Assembly (NCBI RefSeq): GCF_001905545.1
Contig: NZ_LIPD01000008.1
Location: 186,001 to 250,000 of the forward strand
Direction of reading: 5' to 3'
Source: Streptomyces sp. CB02056
Lineage (GTDB): Bacteria > Actinomycetota > Actinomycetes > Streptomycetales > Streptomycetaceae
DNA: 64,000 nt
In this document: positions 28,060 to 36,290 of the stretch, piece after piece
Layout of the letters: each line of letters starts with the position of its first letter
Numbering within the stretch: the stretch's first letter is position 1
The notes under the pieces: model-generated
The model's input: the letters and a program-made list of their open reading frames with translations, nothing else
Told to the model about the DNA's origin: nothing
Database searches by the model: none
Position numbers and translations under genes: made by a program

Positions 28060-29718
28060 TCAGCGTTCGCGCTCCACGCGGGTCACGTCCCAGACCGGTT
28101 CCGGCGACTCGAACACCCGGCCGTCCGCGCCGAACACCAGGAAACGGTCGAAGGTCTTGGCGAACCAGCGGTCGTGGGTGACGCACAGCACGGTGCCCTC
28201 GAAGGCCTCCAGACCGGCCTGCAGCGCCTCGGCGCTCTCCAGGTCCAGGTTGTCGGTCGGCTCGTCCAGCAACAGGGCCGTGACACCGGAGAGTTCGAGC
28301 TTGAGGATCATCAGCCGGGCCTGCTGCCCGCCGGACAGCGACTCGAACTTCTGCTCCTCCTGGCGGTCCAGCTCGTACCGGCGCAGCGCCCCCATCGCGG
28401 CGCCGCGGCTGAGCGCGTGCTCCTCCTCGACGATCGACCGCACGGTGCGGCCGAACAGCTCCGGGTGGGCGTGGGTCTGCCGGAAGTGGCCGGGCACGAC
28501 CCGGGCGCCGAGCTTCCAGGCGCCGGTGTGCTCGACGGTCTCGTCCCCCGCGAGCAGCCGCAGCAGGTGCGACTTGCCGGCGCCGTTGGCGCCCAGCACC
28601 GCGACCCGCTCGCCGTAGAAGACCTCCAGGTCGAAGGGCCGCATCAGGCCGGTGAGCTCCAGCTGCTCCAGGGTGAAGGAGCGCACACCGGTGCGCCCGC
28701 CCTTGAGCCGCATGGTGATGCTCTGCTCGCGCGGGGGCTCCTCCGGCCGCCCGGCCTCCTCGAACTTCTTCAGCCGGGTCTGGGCGGCGGCGTAGCGGGT
28801 GGCCAGGGCGTGGCTGACGGCGGCGGCCTGGCGCAGGGTGACGACCAGCTTCTTGAGCTTGGCGTGCTCCTCGTCCCAGCGCCGGCCGAGCTCCTCGAAC
28901 CGCGCGAAGCGGTCCTTGCGGGCCTCGTGGAAGGAGTCGAAGCCGCCGCCGTGCACCCAGACGCTGCTGCCCGCCGCGCCGGACTCCACGGAGATGATCT
29001 TGTCGGCGGTCTTGGAGAGCAGCTCGCGGTCGTGCGAGATGAACAGGACGGTCTTCGAGGTGGCCTTGAGGGCCTCCTCCAGCCAGCGCTTGGCCGGGAC
29101 GTCCAGGTAGTTGTCGGGCTCGTCGAGCAGCAGCACCTCTTCGGGGCCGCGCAGCAGCGCCTCCAGCACCAGCCGCTTCTGCTCGCCGCCGGAGAGGGTG
29201 TTCAGGCCGCGCCACTGGGCCTTGTCGAAGGACACCCCGAGGGCCGCCATGGTGCAGACGTCCCAGTCGGTCTCGTAGTCGTAGCCGCCGACGTCGGCCC
29301 AGTCGGAGAGCGCCTGGGCGTAGGCCATCTGCGTCTTCTCGTCGTCCTGGGCGATCATCGCCAGCTCGGCGGCGTCCACCGCGCGGGCGGCCTTGGCGAT
29401 CCGCTCGGGGGCGACGGAGACCAGCAGGTCGCGCACCGAGGCGTCGGCCGGCAGCGCGCCCGGGGTGGACTGCTGGTCCTCGCGGCCGGTGGTGCCGACG
29501 AACTGGCGCATCACGCCGAGCCCGCCGCTGATCGTCACCGTGCCGCCGTGCGGCTGGATGTCCCCCGCGATCATCCGGAGCAGGGTGGTCTTGCCGGCGC
29601 CGTTGGCACCGACCAGGGCGACCGCGGCGCCCTCTCCGACCCGGAAGGACGCGTCGTCGAACAACACGCGCCCGTCCGGCAGGTAGTACTCCAGGTGCGA
29701 AATCTCGACGTGTCCCAT
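28060..29718 (-). CDS. ABC-F family ATPase
   Basis: 552-residue soluble protein with two ABC ATPase domains and no membrane domain, the ABC-F arrangement; members act on the ribosome. First cassette: Walker A GANGAGKT at 37-44, signature LSGGEQKR, Walker B LLLDEPDNYLD. Second: GANGAGKS, LSGGQQAR, LLLDEPTDNLD. A charged, helical linker (~245-320) joins them. Both Walker B glutamates are present. Start ATG at 29718 (MGHVEISHLEYYLPDG). Whether it is a general translation factor or gives antibiotic protection cannot be told. truA is upstream. Confidence 0.9.
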   Translation of the reverse strand: MGHVEISHLEYYLPDGRVLFDDASFRVGEGAAVALVGANGAGKTTLLRMIAGDIQPHGGTVTISGGLGVMRQFVGTTGREDQQSTPGALPADASVRDLLVSVAPERIAKAARAVDAAELAMIAQDDEKTQMAYAQALSDWADVGGYDYETDWDVCTMAALGVSFDKAQWRGLNTLSGGEQKRLVLEALLRGPEEVLLLDEPDNYLDVPAKRWLEEALKATSKTVLFISHDRELLSKTADKIISVESGAAGSSVWVHGGGFDSFHEARKDRFARFEELGRRWDEEHAKLKKLVVTLRQAAAVSHALATRYAAAQTRLKKFEEAGRPEEPPREQSITMRLKGGRTGVRSFTLEQLELTGLMRPFDLEVFYGERVAVLGANGAGKSHLLRLLAGDETVEHTGAWKLGARVVPGHFRQTHAHPELFGRTVRSIVEEEHALSRGAAMGALRRYELDRQEEQKFESLSGGQQARLMILKLELSGVTALLLDEPTDNLDLESAEALQAGLEAFEGTVLCVTHDRWFAKTFDRFLVFGADGRVFESPEPVWDVTRVERER

Positions 29719-29759
29719 GGGAACGATTCTCCCAAGCGGACGCGCCGGGCCAAAACGGA

Positions 29760-30671
29760 TTAACCGATGGCCGGCTGGCCGGGCAGGGTCCGCATCCGCC
29801 GGGCCGCCCGGTTGCGCTCGGCCAGCTGGTCGTCCGGCGGGTAGCCGACCTCCTCCAGCGTGAGCCCGTACGGCCGGATCACGTTGACGGCGGAGTTGCG
29901 TACCCCGCCGGCCAGCACCTCGCCGGGGAACTCCACCGGCCGGTGCCCGTCGCCGACCAGCAGCATCGCGCCGACCAGCGCCCGGACCATGTTGTGGCAG
30001 AAGGCGTCGGCCCGCACGGTGGCGACCGCGAGCGAGCCCTCCTGGGCGGCGTACGGGTCCACCGGGACGCGGTCCCAGTGCAGCTCCAGCAGGGTGCGGA
30101 TGGTGGTGGCGCCCTCGCGCTTCTTGCAGTACGCGGCGAAGTCGTGCTCGCCGAGCAGCAGCTTCGCGGCGGCGTTCATCTTCTCCACGTCCAGCGGCCG
30201 GTCGTGCCAGAGCACGTGGCCGCGCAGCAGCGGGTCCACCCCGCCGGGGTGGTCGGAGACCCGGTACGCGTACCGGCGCCAGACGGCCGAGAAGCGGGCG
30301 TCGAACCCGGCCGGCGCCTCGCCGACCCGGTAGATCCGGACGTCCCCGGGCAGCCGGCCCGCCAGCCGGCGCAGCAGCTTCTCCCGGTGCTCCGCCCACA
30401 GCTCGGCCGGCAGGTCGACGTGGGCGACCTGGCCTCGGGCGTGCACCCCGGCGTCGGTGCGGCCGGCCACGGTCAGCGGGAACAGCTCCGGGCTGCGGGT
30501 GACGACCTGCAGCGCGCTCTCGATCTCCTCCTGGACCGTCCGGCGGCCGCCCTTCTGGCGGGCCCAGCCGGAGAACTCGGCACCCTGGTAGGCGAGGTCG
30601 AGCCGGACCCGGACGTACCCGTCGGCCGGGCCGTCCTTCACCGGCGGCTGCTCGACGCACTCGTTGACCAC
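29760..30671 (-). CDS. truA: tRNA pseudouridine synthase A
   Basis: Forms pseudouridine at positions 38-40 of tRNA anticodon stems. 303 residues with the catalytic Asp in VAGRTDAGVHARGQVAH and the C-terminal FCHNMVRALVGAMLLVG segment. GTG at 30671 is taken as start, with an AGAAGAG sequence upstream; the frame open to 31163 overlaps rplQ and is not coding. It follows rplQ after a strong hairpin, as in other actinobacteria. Confidence 0.94.
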   Translation of the reverse strand: MVNECVEQPPVKDGPADGYVRVRLDLAYQGAEFSGWARQKGGRRTVQEEIESALQVVTRSPELFPLTVAGRTDAGVHARGQVAHVDLPAELWAEHREKLLRRLAGRLPGDVRIYRVGEAPAGFDARFSAVWRRYAYRVSDHPGGVDPLLRGHVLWHDRPLDVEKMNAAAKLLLGEHDFAAYCKKREGATTIRTLLELHWDRVPVDPYAAQEGSLAVATVRADAFCHNMVRALVGAMLLVGDGHRPVEFPGEVLAGGVRNSAVNVIRPYGLTLEEVGYPPDDQLAERNRAARRMRTLPGQPAIG

Positions 30672-30707
30672 TGCTTCTCTTCTCCCGGGACCTCGAAGAA
30701 CAAGGAA

Positions 30708-30743
30708 CGGGCCCGCTCCCCCATCACTGGGGAAGCGGGCCCG
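30708..30743 (-). terminator. Terminator after rplQ
   Basis: 15-bp stem with one mismatch (30708-30722 with 30729-30743), 6-nt loop, 17 nt past the rplQ stop and followed by a T-containing stretch on the minus strand. It ends the alpha operon ahead of truA. Confidence 0.8.
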
Positions 30744-30760
30744 CAACACACCCAGAGGTG

Positions 30761-31234
30761 TCAGGCCTGCTCGGCCTCGGCGGCGTCGGCCTTGGTCTCC
30801 TCGACCTTGGCGTCGGCCTCCTTGACGGCACGCTTGGTGGCGGCCTCGGCCTCGCCGACGGCGGTCTGCGCGACGGTCAGCGCCTCGACCAGCTCGATCA
30901 CGGCCATCGGGGCGTTGTCGCCACGACGGGGACCGATCTTGGTGATACGGGTGTAACCACCCGGGCGGTTCTCGTAGCGCGGCGCGATCTCGGTGAAGAG
31001 GGTGTGCAGCACCGACACGTCGGTGATGGTCTTGCGCACCAGGCGACGGTTGTGGATGTCGCCCTTCTTCGCCTTGGTGATCAGCTTCTCCGCCAGCGGG
31101 CGCATCCGACGGGCCTTGGCCTCGGTCGTGGTGATGCGGCCGTACTGGAACAGCTCCCGGCACAGACCGGCGAGCAGCAGCGGCTCGTGGTGCGGGCCGC
31201 CGCCGAGGCGGGCACCCTTGGTGGGACGCGGCAT
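30761..31234 (-). CDS. rplQ: 50S ribosomal protein L17
   Basis: 157-residue L17 near the tunnel exit. MPRPTKGARLGGGPHHEPLL and PLAEKLITKAKKGDIHNRR mark the core of ~118 residues. The remaining ~40 residues are an Ala/Glu/Lys-rich tail common in actinobacteria. It is last of the alpha operon, 126 nt after rpoA; that gap contains two hairpins. Confidence 0.98.
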   Translation of the reverse strand: MPRPTKGARLGGGPHHEPLLLAGLCRELFQYGRITTTEAKARRMRPLAEKLITKAKKGDIHNRRLVRKTITDVSVLHTLFTEIAPRYENRPGGYTRITKIGPRRGDNAPMAVIELVEALTVAQTAVGEAEAATKRAVKEADAKVEETKADAAEAEQA

Positions 31235-31284
31235 GGATTACTCCTTGGATCTCCGACTACGGCCGTATCAGGTACCGCAGCGGG

Positions 31285-31308
31285 CGTACGGGCACTGTTG
31301 CCCGTACG
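31285..31308 (-). terminator. Intercistronic hairpin rpoA-rplQ, distal
   Basis: Perfect 9-bp stem (31285-31293 with 31300-31308), 6-nt loop. The stem sequence CGTACGGGC recurs in the hairpin upstream of rpoA. It may act in attenuation or RNA processing rather than full termination, since rplQ lies beyond it. Confidence 0.5.
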
Positions 31309-31322
31309 ACTTTCACGACGAC

Positions 31323-31347
31323 GGGGGCGGTTCGTGGAACCGCCCCC
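31323..31347 (-). terminator. Intercistronic hairpin just after rpoA
   Basis: Perfect 10-bp stem (31323-31332 with 31338-31347), 5-nt loop, 13 nt past the rpoA stop and 14 nt from the next hairpin. No T-run follows. Confidence 0.6.
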
Positions 31348-31360
31348 GCGGCCAATTCTC

Positions 31361-32383
31361 TCAGTACTGCTCGGTCTCGGCGAAGTGCGAGTCGTCGAGG
31401 TCGTCGGCGCCGAAGGCGTCGGCGGCAGCGGTCGGGTCGAACCCGGGCGGGCTGTCCTTGAGGGCCAGGCCCATGCCGGCCAGCTTCGCCTTGACCTCGT
31501 CGATCGACTTCGCACCAAAGTTGCGGATGTCGAGCAGGTCGGCCTCGGAGCGGGCGACGAGCTCACCCACGGTGTGGATGCCCTCGCGCTTGAGGCAGTT
31601 GTAGGAGCGGACCGTGAGCTCCAGCTCCTCGATCGGCAGCGCCAGGTCGGCGGCCAGGGCGGCGTCCGTCGGGGACGGGCCCATGTCGATGCCCTCGGCG
31701 TCGATGTTCAGCTCGCGGGCGAGGCCGAACAGCTCCACCAGGGTCTTGCCGGCCGAGGCCATGGCGTCGCGCGGACGCATGGCGGGCTTGGTCTCGACGT
31801 CGACGATCAGCTTGTCGAAGTCGGTCCGCTGCTCGACACGGGTGGCCTCGACCTTGTAGGTGACCTTCAGCACGGGGCTGTAGATCGAGTCGACCGGGAT
31901 GCGGCCGATCTCCTGGCCGGAGGCCTTGTTCTGGACGGCGGAGACGTAGCCGCGACCGCGCTCGACGGTCAGCTCCATCTCCAGCTTGCCCTTGCCGTTC
32001 AGCGTGGCGAGGACCAGCTCCGGGTTGTGCACCTCGACACCCGCCGGCGGGGCGATGTCGGCGGCGGTGACGACACCCGGGCCCTGCTTGCGCAGGTACA
32101 TCACGACCGGCTCGTCGTGCTCCGAGGAGACGACCAGCTGCTTGATGTTGAGGATGAGGTCGGTCACGTCCTCCTTGACGCCCGGCACGGTGGTGAACTC
32201 GTGCAGGACGCCGTCGATGCGGATGCTGGTGACAGCGGCACCCGGGATCGACGACAGGAGCGTGCGGCGCAGGGAGTTGCCGAGGGTGTAGCCGAAGCCC
32301 GGCTCCAGCGGCTCGATCACGAACCGCGAGCGGAACTCGTCGACGACCTCTTCGGTCAGCGAGGGGCGCTGAGCGATAAGCAT
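31361..32383 (-). CDS. rpoA: RNA polymerase alpha subunit
   Basis: 340-residue alpha subunit. The N-terminal assembly domain (~1-230) has the conserved FGYTLGNSLRRTLLSSIPGAAV stretch (read in parts), and the C-terminal domain has ELTVRSYNCLKREGI and LLDIRNFGAKSIDEVKAKL for UP-element and activator contacts. Start ATG at 32383 (MLIAQRPSLTEE), preceded by AGGATT. rpsK is upstream with a hairpin-bearing gap. No rpsD lies between rpsK and rpoA. Confidence 0.98.
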   Translation of the reverse strand: MLIAQRPSLTEEVVDEFRSRFVIEPLEPGFGYTLGNSLRRTLLSSIPGAAVTSIRIDGVLHEFTTVPGVKEDVTDLILNIKQLVVSSEHDEPVVMYLRKQGPGVVTAADIAPPAGVEVHNPELVLATLNGKGKLEMELTVERGRGYVSAVQNKASGQEIGRIPVDSIYSPVLKVTYKVEATRVEQRTDFDKLIVDVETKPAMRPRDAMASAGKTLVELFGLARELNIDAEGIDMGPSPTDAALAADLALPIEELELTVRSYNCLKREGIHTVGELVARSEADLLDIRNFGAKSIDEVKAKLAGMGLALKDSPPGFDPTAAADAFGADDLDDSHFAETEQY

Positions 32384-32439
32384 GGGGGGAATCCTCCAGT
32401 TGTCTTCGGCACCCACTATTTGATGCCGACAGGACCAAG

Positions 32440-32474
32440 CGTACGGGCTCCCGTGGAAAACGGGAGCCCGTACG
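32440..32474 (-). terminator. Hairpin between rpsK and rpoA
   Basis: Perfect 15-bp stem (32440-32454 with 32460-32474) and GGAAA-type loop, in the 129-nt gap before rpoA. It could end or attenuate rpsM-rpsK transcripts and set the ratio of ribosomal protein to polymerase. Confidence 0.7.
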
Positions 32475-32512
32475 AGGTTTAAAACATCACCCGCGTGCCC
32501 GAAGGCGCTGCG

Positions 32513-32920
32513 TCAGACGCGGCGGCGCTTCGGCGGACGGCAGCCGTTGTGCGGGGTGGGGGTGACGTCCTGGATCGAGCCGACCTCCAGGCCGGTGGCC
32601 TGGAGCGAACGGATCGCGGTCTCGCGGCCGGAGCCCGGACCCTTCACGAAGACGTCGACCTTGCGCATGCCGTGCTCCTGCGCGCGACGGGCAGCGGCCT
32701 CGGCGGCCATCTGCGCGGCGAACGGGGTCGACTTGCGCGAGCCCTTGAAGCCGACGTGACCGGCGGAGGCCCAGGAGATCACGTTGCCCGCGGGGTCGGT
32801 GATCGAAACGATGGTGTTGTTGAACGTGCTCTTGATGTGCGCGTGGCCGTGAGCGACGTTCTTCTTTTCCTTGCGGCGGATCTTCTTCGCGCCGGCAGCC
32901 TGACGACCCTTGGGGGGCAT
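32513..32920 (-). CDS. rpsK: 30S ribosomal protein S11
   Basis: 135-residue S11 of the 30S platform. NVAHGHAHIKSTFNNTIVSI and the C-terminal DVTPTPHNGCRPPKRRRV are diagnostic. It lies 72 nt downstream of rpsM. In many bacteria rpsD would follow; here rpoA does. Confidence 0.98.
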   Translation of the reverse strand: MPPKGRQAAGAKKIRRKEKKNVAHGHAHIKSTFNNTIVSITDPAGNVISWASAGHVGFKGSRKSTPFAAQMAAEAAARRAQEHGMRKVDVFVKGPGSGRETAIRSLQATGLEVGSIQDVTPTPHNGCRPPKRRRV

Positions 32921-32992
32921 AAGTCTGTTCTCCTACTGAGGTGGTCGGTCCGCTGACCCGCGGGCCGGAGGGATGTCCGGTTACGGGACGGA

Positions 32993-33373
32993 CTACTTCT
33001 TGCCCGGCTTCTTCTTACCGGCGATCGCGCGACGCGGGCCCTTGCGGGTACGCGCGTTGGTGTGGGTGCGCTGGCCGCGGACCGGCAGGCCGCGGCGGTG
33101 ACGCAGACCCTCGTAGCAGCCGATCTCGACCTTGCGGCGGATGTCGGCGGCCACCTCACGGCGGAGGTCACCCTCGACCGTGTAGTTGGCGTCGATGTAC
33201 TGGCCCAGCTTGACGAGGTCGTCCTCGGAGATGTCGCGAACGCGGACATCCGGGTTGACACCGGTCTCGGCCAGGGTCTGCTGGGCGCGGGTACGGCCGA
33301 TGCCGTACACGTACGTAAGGGCGATCTCGATCCGCTTCTCACGGGGGAGATCAACGCCGGCGAGGCGTGCCAT
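32993..33373 (-). CDS. rpsM: 30S ribosomal protein S13
   Basis: 126-residue S13 at the head of the small subunit, contacting P-site tRNA. MARLAGVDLPREKRIEIALT and GLPVRGQRTHTNARTRKGPR identify it. It begins after a 176-nt gap downstream of rpmJ that holds small inverted repeats but no clear promoter. Confidence 0.98.
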   Translation of the reverse strand: MARLAGVDLPREKRIEIALTYVYGIGRTRAQQTLAETGVNPDVRVRDISEDDLVKLGQYIDANYTVEGDLRREVAADIRRKVEIGCYEGLRHRRGLPVRGQRTHTNARTRKGPRRAIAGKKKPGKK

Positions 33374-33549
33374 TCAAGGCTCCTGTGGTTCTTCAGAGGT
33401 CTTGCGTGCTACCTACTCCGACACCTCACGGTGAGGGAGCCCCGGCCTCTGACCGGGGGTGGCAGTCCGTCCGGGAACGGACGGATCGGGTAGCCCGCTT
33501 ATGACGTTTTCGCGTCGCGCGAAGTACTACGAGAAATGCTGAAGAGTGA

Positions 33550-33663
33550 TCAGCCCTGGCGCTGCTTGTGGCGCAGGTTGTCGCAGATCACCATGACCCG
33601 GCCGTGGCGGCGGATCACCTTGCACTTGTCGCAGATCTTCTTGACGCTCGGCTTGACCTTCAT
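33550..33663 (-). CDS. rpmJ: 50S ribosomal protein L36 (zinc-binding form)
   Basis: 37-residue L36, the smallest ribosomal protein. It reads MKVKPSVKKICDKCKVIRRH at the start, with zinc ligands Cys11, Cys14, Cys27 and His32 all present. It is therefore the zinc-containing (C+) form, which bacteria replace under zinc starvation when a C- paralogue exists. It lies 33 nt after infA. Confidence 0.97.
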   Translation of the reverse strand: MKVKPSVKKICDKCKVIRRHGRVMVICDNLRHKQRQG

Positions 33664-33696
33664 GTTTCAGGTTCTCCGGGTCTAGATCTGACGTTC

Positions 33697-33918
33697 TTAC
33701 TTGTAGCGGTAGACGATCCGCCCGCGCGTGAGGTCGTAGGGGCTGAGCTCCACGACGACCCGGTCGTCCGGCAGGATGCGGATGTAGTGCATGCGCATCT
33801 TGCCACTGATGTGCGCGAGGACCTTGTGACCGTTCTGCAGCTCGACCTTGAACATCGCGTTCGGCAGAGACTCGATCACGGTGCCCTCGATCTCAATGGC
33901 GCCTTGCTTCTTAGCCAT
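33697..33918 (-). CDS. infA: Translation initiation factor IF-1
   Basis: 73-residue OB-fold factor that binds the 30S A site. KKQGAIEIEGTVIESLPNAM and the end DLTRGRIVYRYK are family sequences. It is the first gene of the infA-rpmJ-rpsM-rpsK-rpoA-rplQ series. A good promoter lies about 125 nt upstream, beyond the end of mscL. Confidence 0.98.
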   Translation of the reverse strand: MAKKQGAIEIEGTVIESLPNAMFKVELQNGHKVLAHISGKMRMHYIRILPDDRVVVELSPYDLTRGRIVYRYK

Positions 33919-34042
33919 GAACTGCGAGATCCACCTTCCGGGACCGGCTACCGTATGCGGAACGCTCGTGCGAACCTGGGTTCACCCCTTCCCCGGGGGG
34001 AAGAGGGCGCGCTGAAGCACGCTACGAGTGAGCCGACGGTCC

Positions 34043-34071
34043 ATCCTACGCCAGCGCGTCCGGTGCACCAA
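34043..34071 (-). promoter_or_regulatory. infA promoter
   Basis: On the minus strand: -35 TTGGTG (complement 34066-34071), 17-nt spacer, -10 TAGGAT (complement 34043-34048), matching the principal-sigma (HrdB) -10 pattern. It lies just past the mscL stop, giving the alpha operon an independent start. Confidence 0.75.
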
Positions 34072-34112
34072 AACGGGGGTCCCGGAAAGCGGTCGCCGTC
34101 ACATCTGCTACG

Positions 34113-34538
34113 TCAGGCCTTGCTGAGGACCGTCAGCGGCTCGACGTGGGCGGTGCAGGCCGAGCAGCGGCGGGCGGCCTCGGGGATGTCGGTCAGGCAC
34201 TCGGGGCACGGGCGCTTCGGCGTCTTCGGCTTCTTCGGCATGTAGCGCGCGGTCGCCTTGGTGATCGGCAGCACCACGCAGAAGTACAGCACCGCGGCGG
34301 TCATGAAGAACGCGATCAGCACGTTGAGGAACTGCCCGTACGGGAAGGTCACCCCCGCGATGTGCGCCTTGTACGAGCTGAAGTCGCCGGCGGCGCCGAC
34401 CACCACACCCACCAGCGGGGTGAGGAAGGCGGACACGAAGCCGGTCACCACCGCGGTGAACGCGGCACCGATGACCACACCGACCGCCATGTCGACGACG
34501 TTGCCGCGCATCATGAAGTCGCGGAATCCCTTGAGCAC
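34113..34538 (-). CDS. mscL: Large-conductance mechanosensitive channel MscL with zinc-ribbon tail
   Basis: Tension-gated pentameric channel that releases solutes on osmotic downshock. 141 residues: FRDFMMRGNVVDMAVGVVIG (5-24) leads into TM1, and TM2 lies at ~72-92 after a loop. The C-terminal extension carries two Cys pairs, CPEC (111-114) and CSAC (125-128), a likely zinc ribbon absent from E. coli MscL. The GTG at 34538 is chosen because AGGAGAG lies 7 nt upstream and the product starts like the family; the frame to 34610 adds unrelated residues. It stands between map and infA. Confidence 0.92.
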   Translation of the reverse strand: MLKGFRDFMMRGNVVDMAVGVVIGAAFTAVVTGFVSAFLTPLVGVVVGAAGDFSSYKAHIAGVTFPYGQFLNVLIAFFMTAAVLYFCVVLPITKATARYMPKKPKTPKRPCPECLTDIPEAARRCSACTAHVEPLTVLSKA

Positions 34539-34598
34539 GTGCTCTCTCCTGCATCGCTCGTAACCGGACCGGCCGGAGCCGACCACTGCCAGCGCATA

Positions 34599-34627
34599 AA
34601 AATAGGACAAAAGCCCTGGAGGTCCAA
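34599..34627 (-). promoter_or_regulatory. Candidate mscL promoter overlapping the map terminator
   Basis: On the minus strand: TTGGAC (complement 34622-34627), 17-nt spacer, TATTTT (complement 34599-34604). The -35 spans the loop and stem of the map terminator, and the -10 uses its T-rich tail. Because that tail is expected in any terminator, the -10 match is weaker evidence than it looks. Confidence 0.45.
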
Positions 34628-34638
34628 ACCTCCAGGGC
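34613..34638 (-). terminator. Intrinsic terminator after map
   Basis: Perfect 11-bp stem (34613-34623 with 34628-34638), 4-nt loop, followed on the minus strand by a T-rich stretch. This is the clearest rho-independent terminator in the window and ends secY-adk-map. Confidence 0.9.
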
Positions 34639-34679
34639 CCTGATCCCTTGTCAGCAGCGGCAGTTGAGCGCCGTCAGGA

Positions 34680-35519
34680 CTACGCGAGGGGGTCCGGAGC
34701 TGCGGTGATGCCCAGCTTGGCCAGCTCCGCCCTGCCGCCGTCGAAGGCGGTCAGCACCAGCGGGCCCTGCTCGGTGACGGCCACCGAGTGCTCCCAGTGC
34801 GAGGCCCAAGTGCCGTCGTTGGTGACGACCGTCCAGTCGTCCTCCAGCACGGTGGTGTGCGGGGTGCCGAGCGAGACCATCGGCTCGATCGCCAGCACGG
34901 TGCCGGGGACGAGCTTCGGGCCCTTGCCGCGGCCGCGCTCGACGTAGTTCAGCACGTGCGGCTCCATGTGCATCGCGGTGCCGATGCCGTGGCCGCCGTA
35001 GCCCTCGGTGATGCCCCACTTGCCCTTCGGCGGGAGCGGCTGGCGGCGGATGAAGCCCTCGATCGCCTTGGAGACGTCCACCAGGCGGTTGTTCTTCTTC
35101 ATCTGGGCGATGCCGGCCCACATCGAGCCCTCGGTCACCCGGCTCAGCATCTCGACCTCCGGGCGGACCTCGCCGACCGCCACGGTGATGGCCGAGTCGC
35201 CGTGCCAGCCGTCCAGGATGGCGCCGCAGTCGATCGAGATGATGTCGCCCTCCTGGAGGGCCCGGTCGCCGGGGATGCCGTGCACGACCTCGTTGTTCAC
35301 CGAGGCGCAGATCACGCCCGGGAACCAGAGCCCGCCGTGGTTGGCCCGGAAGTTCGAGGTGGCGCCGTGGTCGGTGATGACCTTGTCCGCGACGTCGTTG
35401 AGCTCCTGGGTGGTCACCCCGGGGGCGACCGCCTCGCGGCAGGCCTTCAGGGCCTCGGCGACGACCAGCCCGGCCGCTCGCATCTTCGCGATCTGCTCGG
35501 GGGTCTTGATCTCCACCAT
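34680..35519 (-). CDS. map: Methionine aminopeptidase, type I
   Basis: Removes the initiator Met from new proteins. 279 residues, pita-bread fold. The metal ligands are visible in ISIDCGAILDGWHGDSAITV (two Asp), GYGGHGIGTAMH (His), VLAIEPM (Glu) and the final Glu in EHSVAVTEQGPLVLT. ATG at 35519. It is downstream of adk, with a hairpin in the 117-nt gap. Confidence 0.97.
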   Translation of the reverse strand: MVEIKTPEQIAKMRAAGLVVAEALKACREAVAPGVTTQELNDVADKVITDHGATSNFRANHGGLWFPGVICASVNNEVVHGIPGDRALQEGDIISIDCGAILDGWHGDSAITVAVGEVRPEVEMLSRVTEGSMWAGIAQMKKNNRLVDVSKAIEGFIRRQPLPPKGKWGITEGYGGHGIGTAMHMEPHVLNYVERGRGKGPKLVPGTVLAIEPMVSLGTPHTTVLEDDWTVVTNDGTWASHWEHSVAVTEQGPLVLTAFDGGRAELAKLGITAAPDPLA

Positions 35520-35560
35520 CTGGTCACGCCTTCCAAGTCCGGATTACCACTGCTACCACC

Positions 35561-35622
35561 GTACGACGCCGAAACGGCCGGGCCACCCGCGTGGGGCGGG
35601 CGACCCGGCCGTACCGTCGTAC
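35561..35622 (-). terminator. Two-part hairpin between adk and map
   Basis: Nested inverted repeats: 35561-35568 with 35615-35622 and 35574-35582 with 35604-35612. It occupies most of the adk-map gap and probably attenuates or is processed. Confidence 0.55.
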
Positions 35623-35636
35623 GTTCGCCGAGAGAC

Positions 35637-36290
35637 TCAGCTGTCCTGCTTCAGCGCCTCGATCGAGCGGGCGGTGACCTCGTCCACCTTGCCGAGGGCC
35701 GAGATGGTCGCCACCAGGCCCTGCTGGACGTAGTAGTCGATGATCGGCTCGGTCTCCGTGTGGTAGACCTCCAGGCGCGTGCGCACCTTGTCCTCGGTGT
35801 CGTCCGAGCGCTGGTACAGCTCGCCGCCGCACTCGTCGCAGACGCCGTCGACCTTCGGCGGGTTGTAGTCCACGTGGAAGACGTGGCCACCGTCGTTGCG
35901 GCACAGGCGGCGGCCGGCGATCCGGCGGACGACCTCGTCCTCGGGGACCTCCAGGTCCAGCACGCCGTCCAGCTTGATGCCCTGCTCGGCGAGGAACTCG
36001 TCCAGCGCCTTGGCCTGCCCCAGGTTGCGGGGGAAGCCGTCGAGCAGGAAGCCGTTGACGGCGTCCGCCTGGAGCATGCGGTCCTTGGCCATCCCGATGG
36101 TGACCTCGTCCGGCACCAGGCGCCCCGCGTCCATGTAGGACTTGGCCTCGAGGCCCAGCGGGGTGCCCTGGCTGATGTTCGCACGGAACAGGTCGCCGGT
36201 GGAGATGTGGGGGATGGACAGGGTCTTGGCGAGCAGGTGCGCCTGAGTACCCTTCCCGGCCCCGGGAGGACCAACGAGGACGATACGCAT
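35637..36290 (-). CDS. adk: Adenylate kinase
   Basis: Interconverts AMP, ADP and ATP. 217 residues with P-loop GPPGAGKGT at 7-15, ISTGDLFRANI, DGFPRNLGQAKALD and a long LID. The LID has Cys-x2-Asp and Cys-x2-Cys positions (CRND, CDEC), so it may hold zinc like Gram-positive enzymes. ATG at 36290 shares 1 nt with the secY stop (TGATG), so the two are translationally coupled. Confidence 0.97.
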   Translation of the reverse strand: MRIVLVGPPGAGKGTQAHLLAKTLSIPHISTGDLFRANISQGTPLGLEAKSYMDAGRLVPDEVTIGMAKDRMLQADAVNGFLLDGFPRNLGQAKALDEFLAEQGIKLDGVLDLEVPEDEVVRRIAGRRLCRNDGGHVFHVDYNPPKVDGVCDECGGELYQRSDDTEDKVRTRLEVYHTETEPIIDYYVQQGLVATISALGKVDEVTARSIEALKQDS

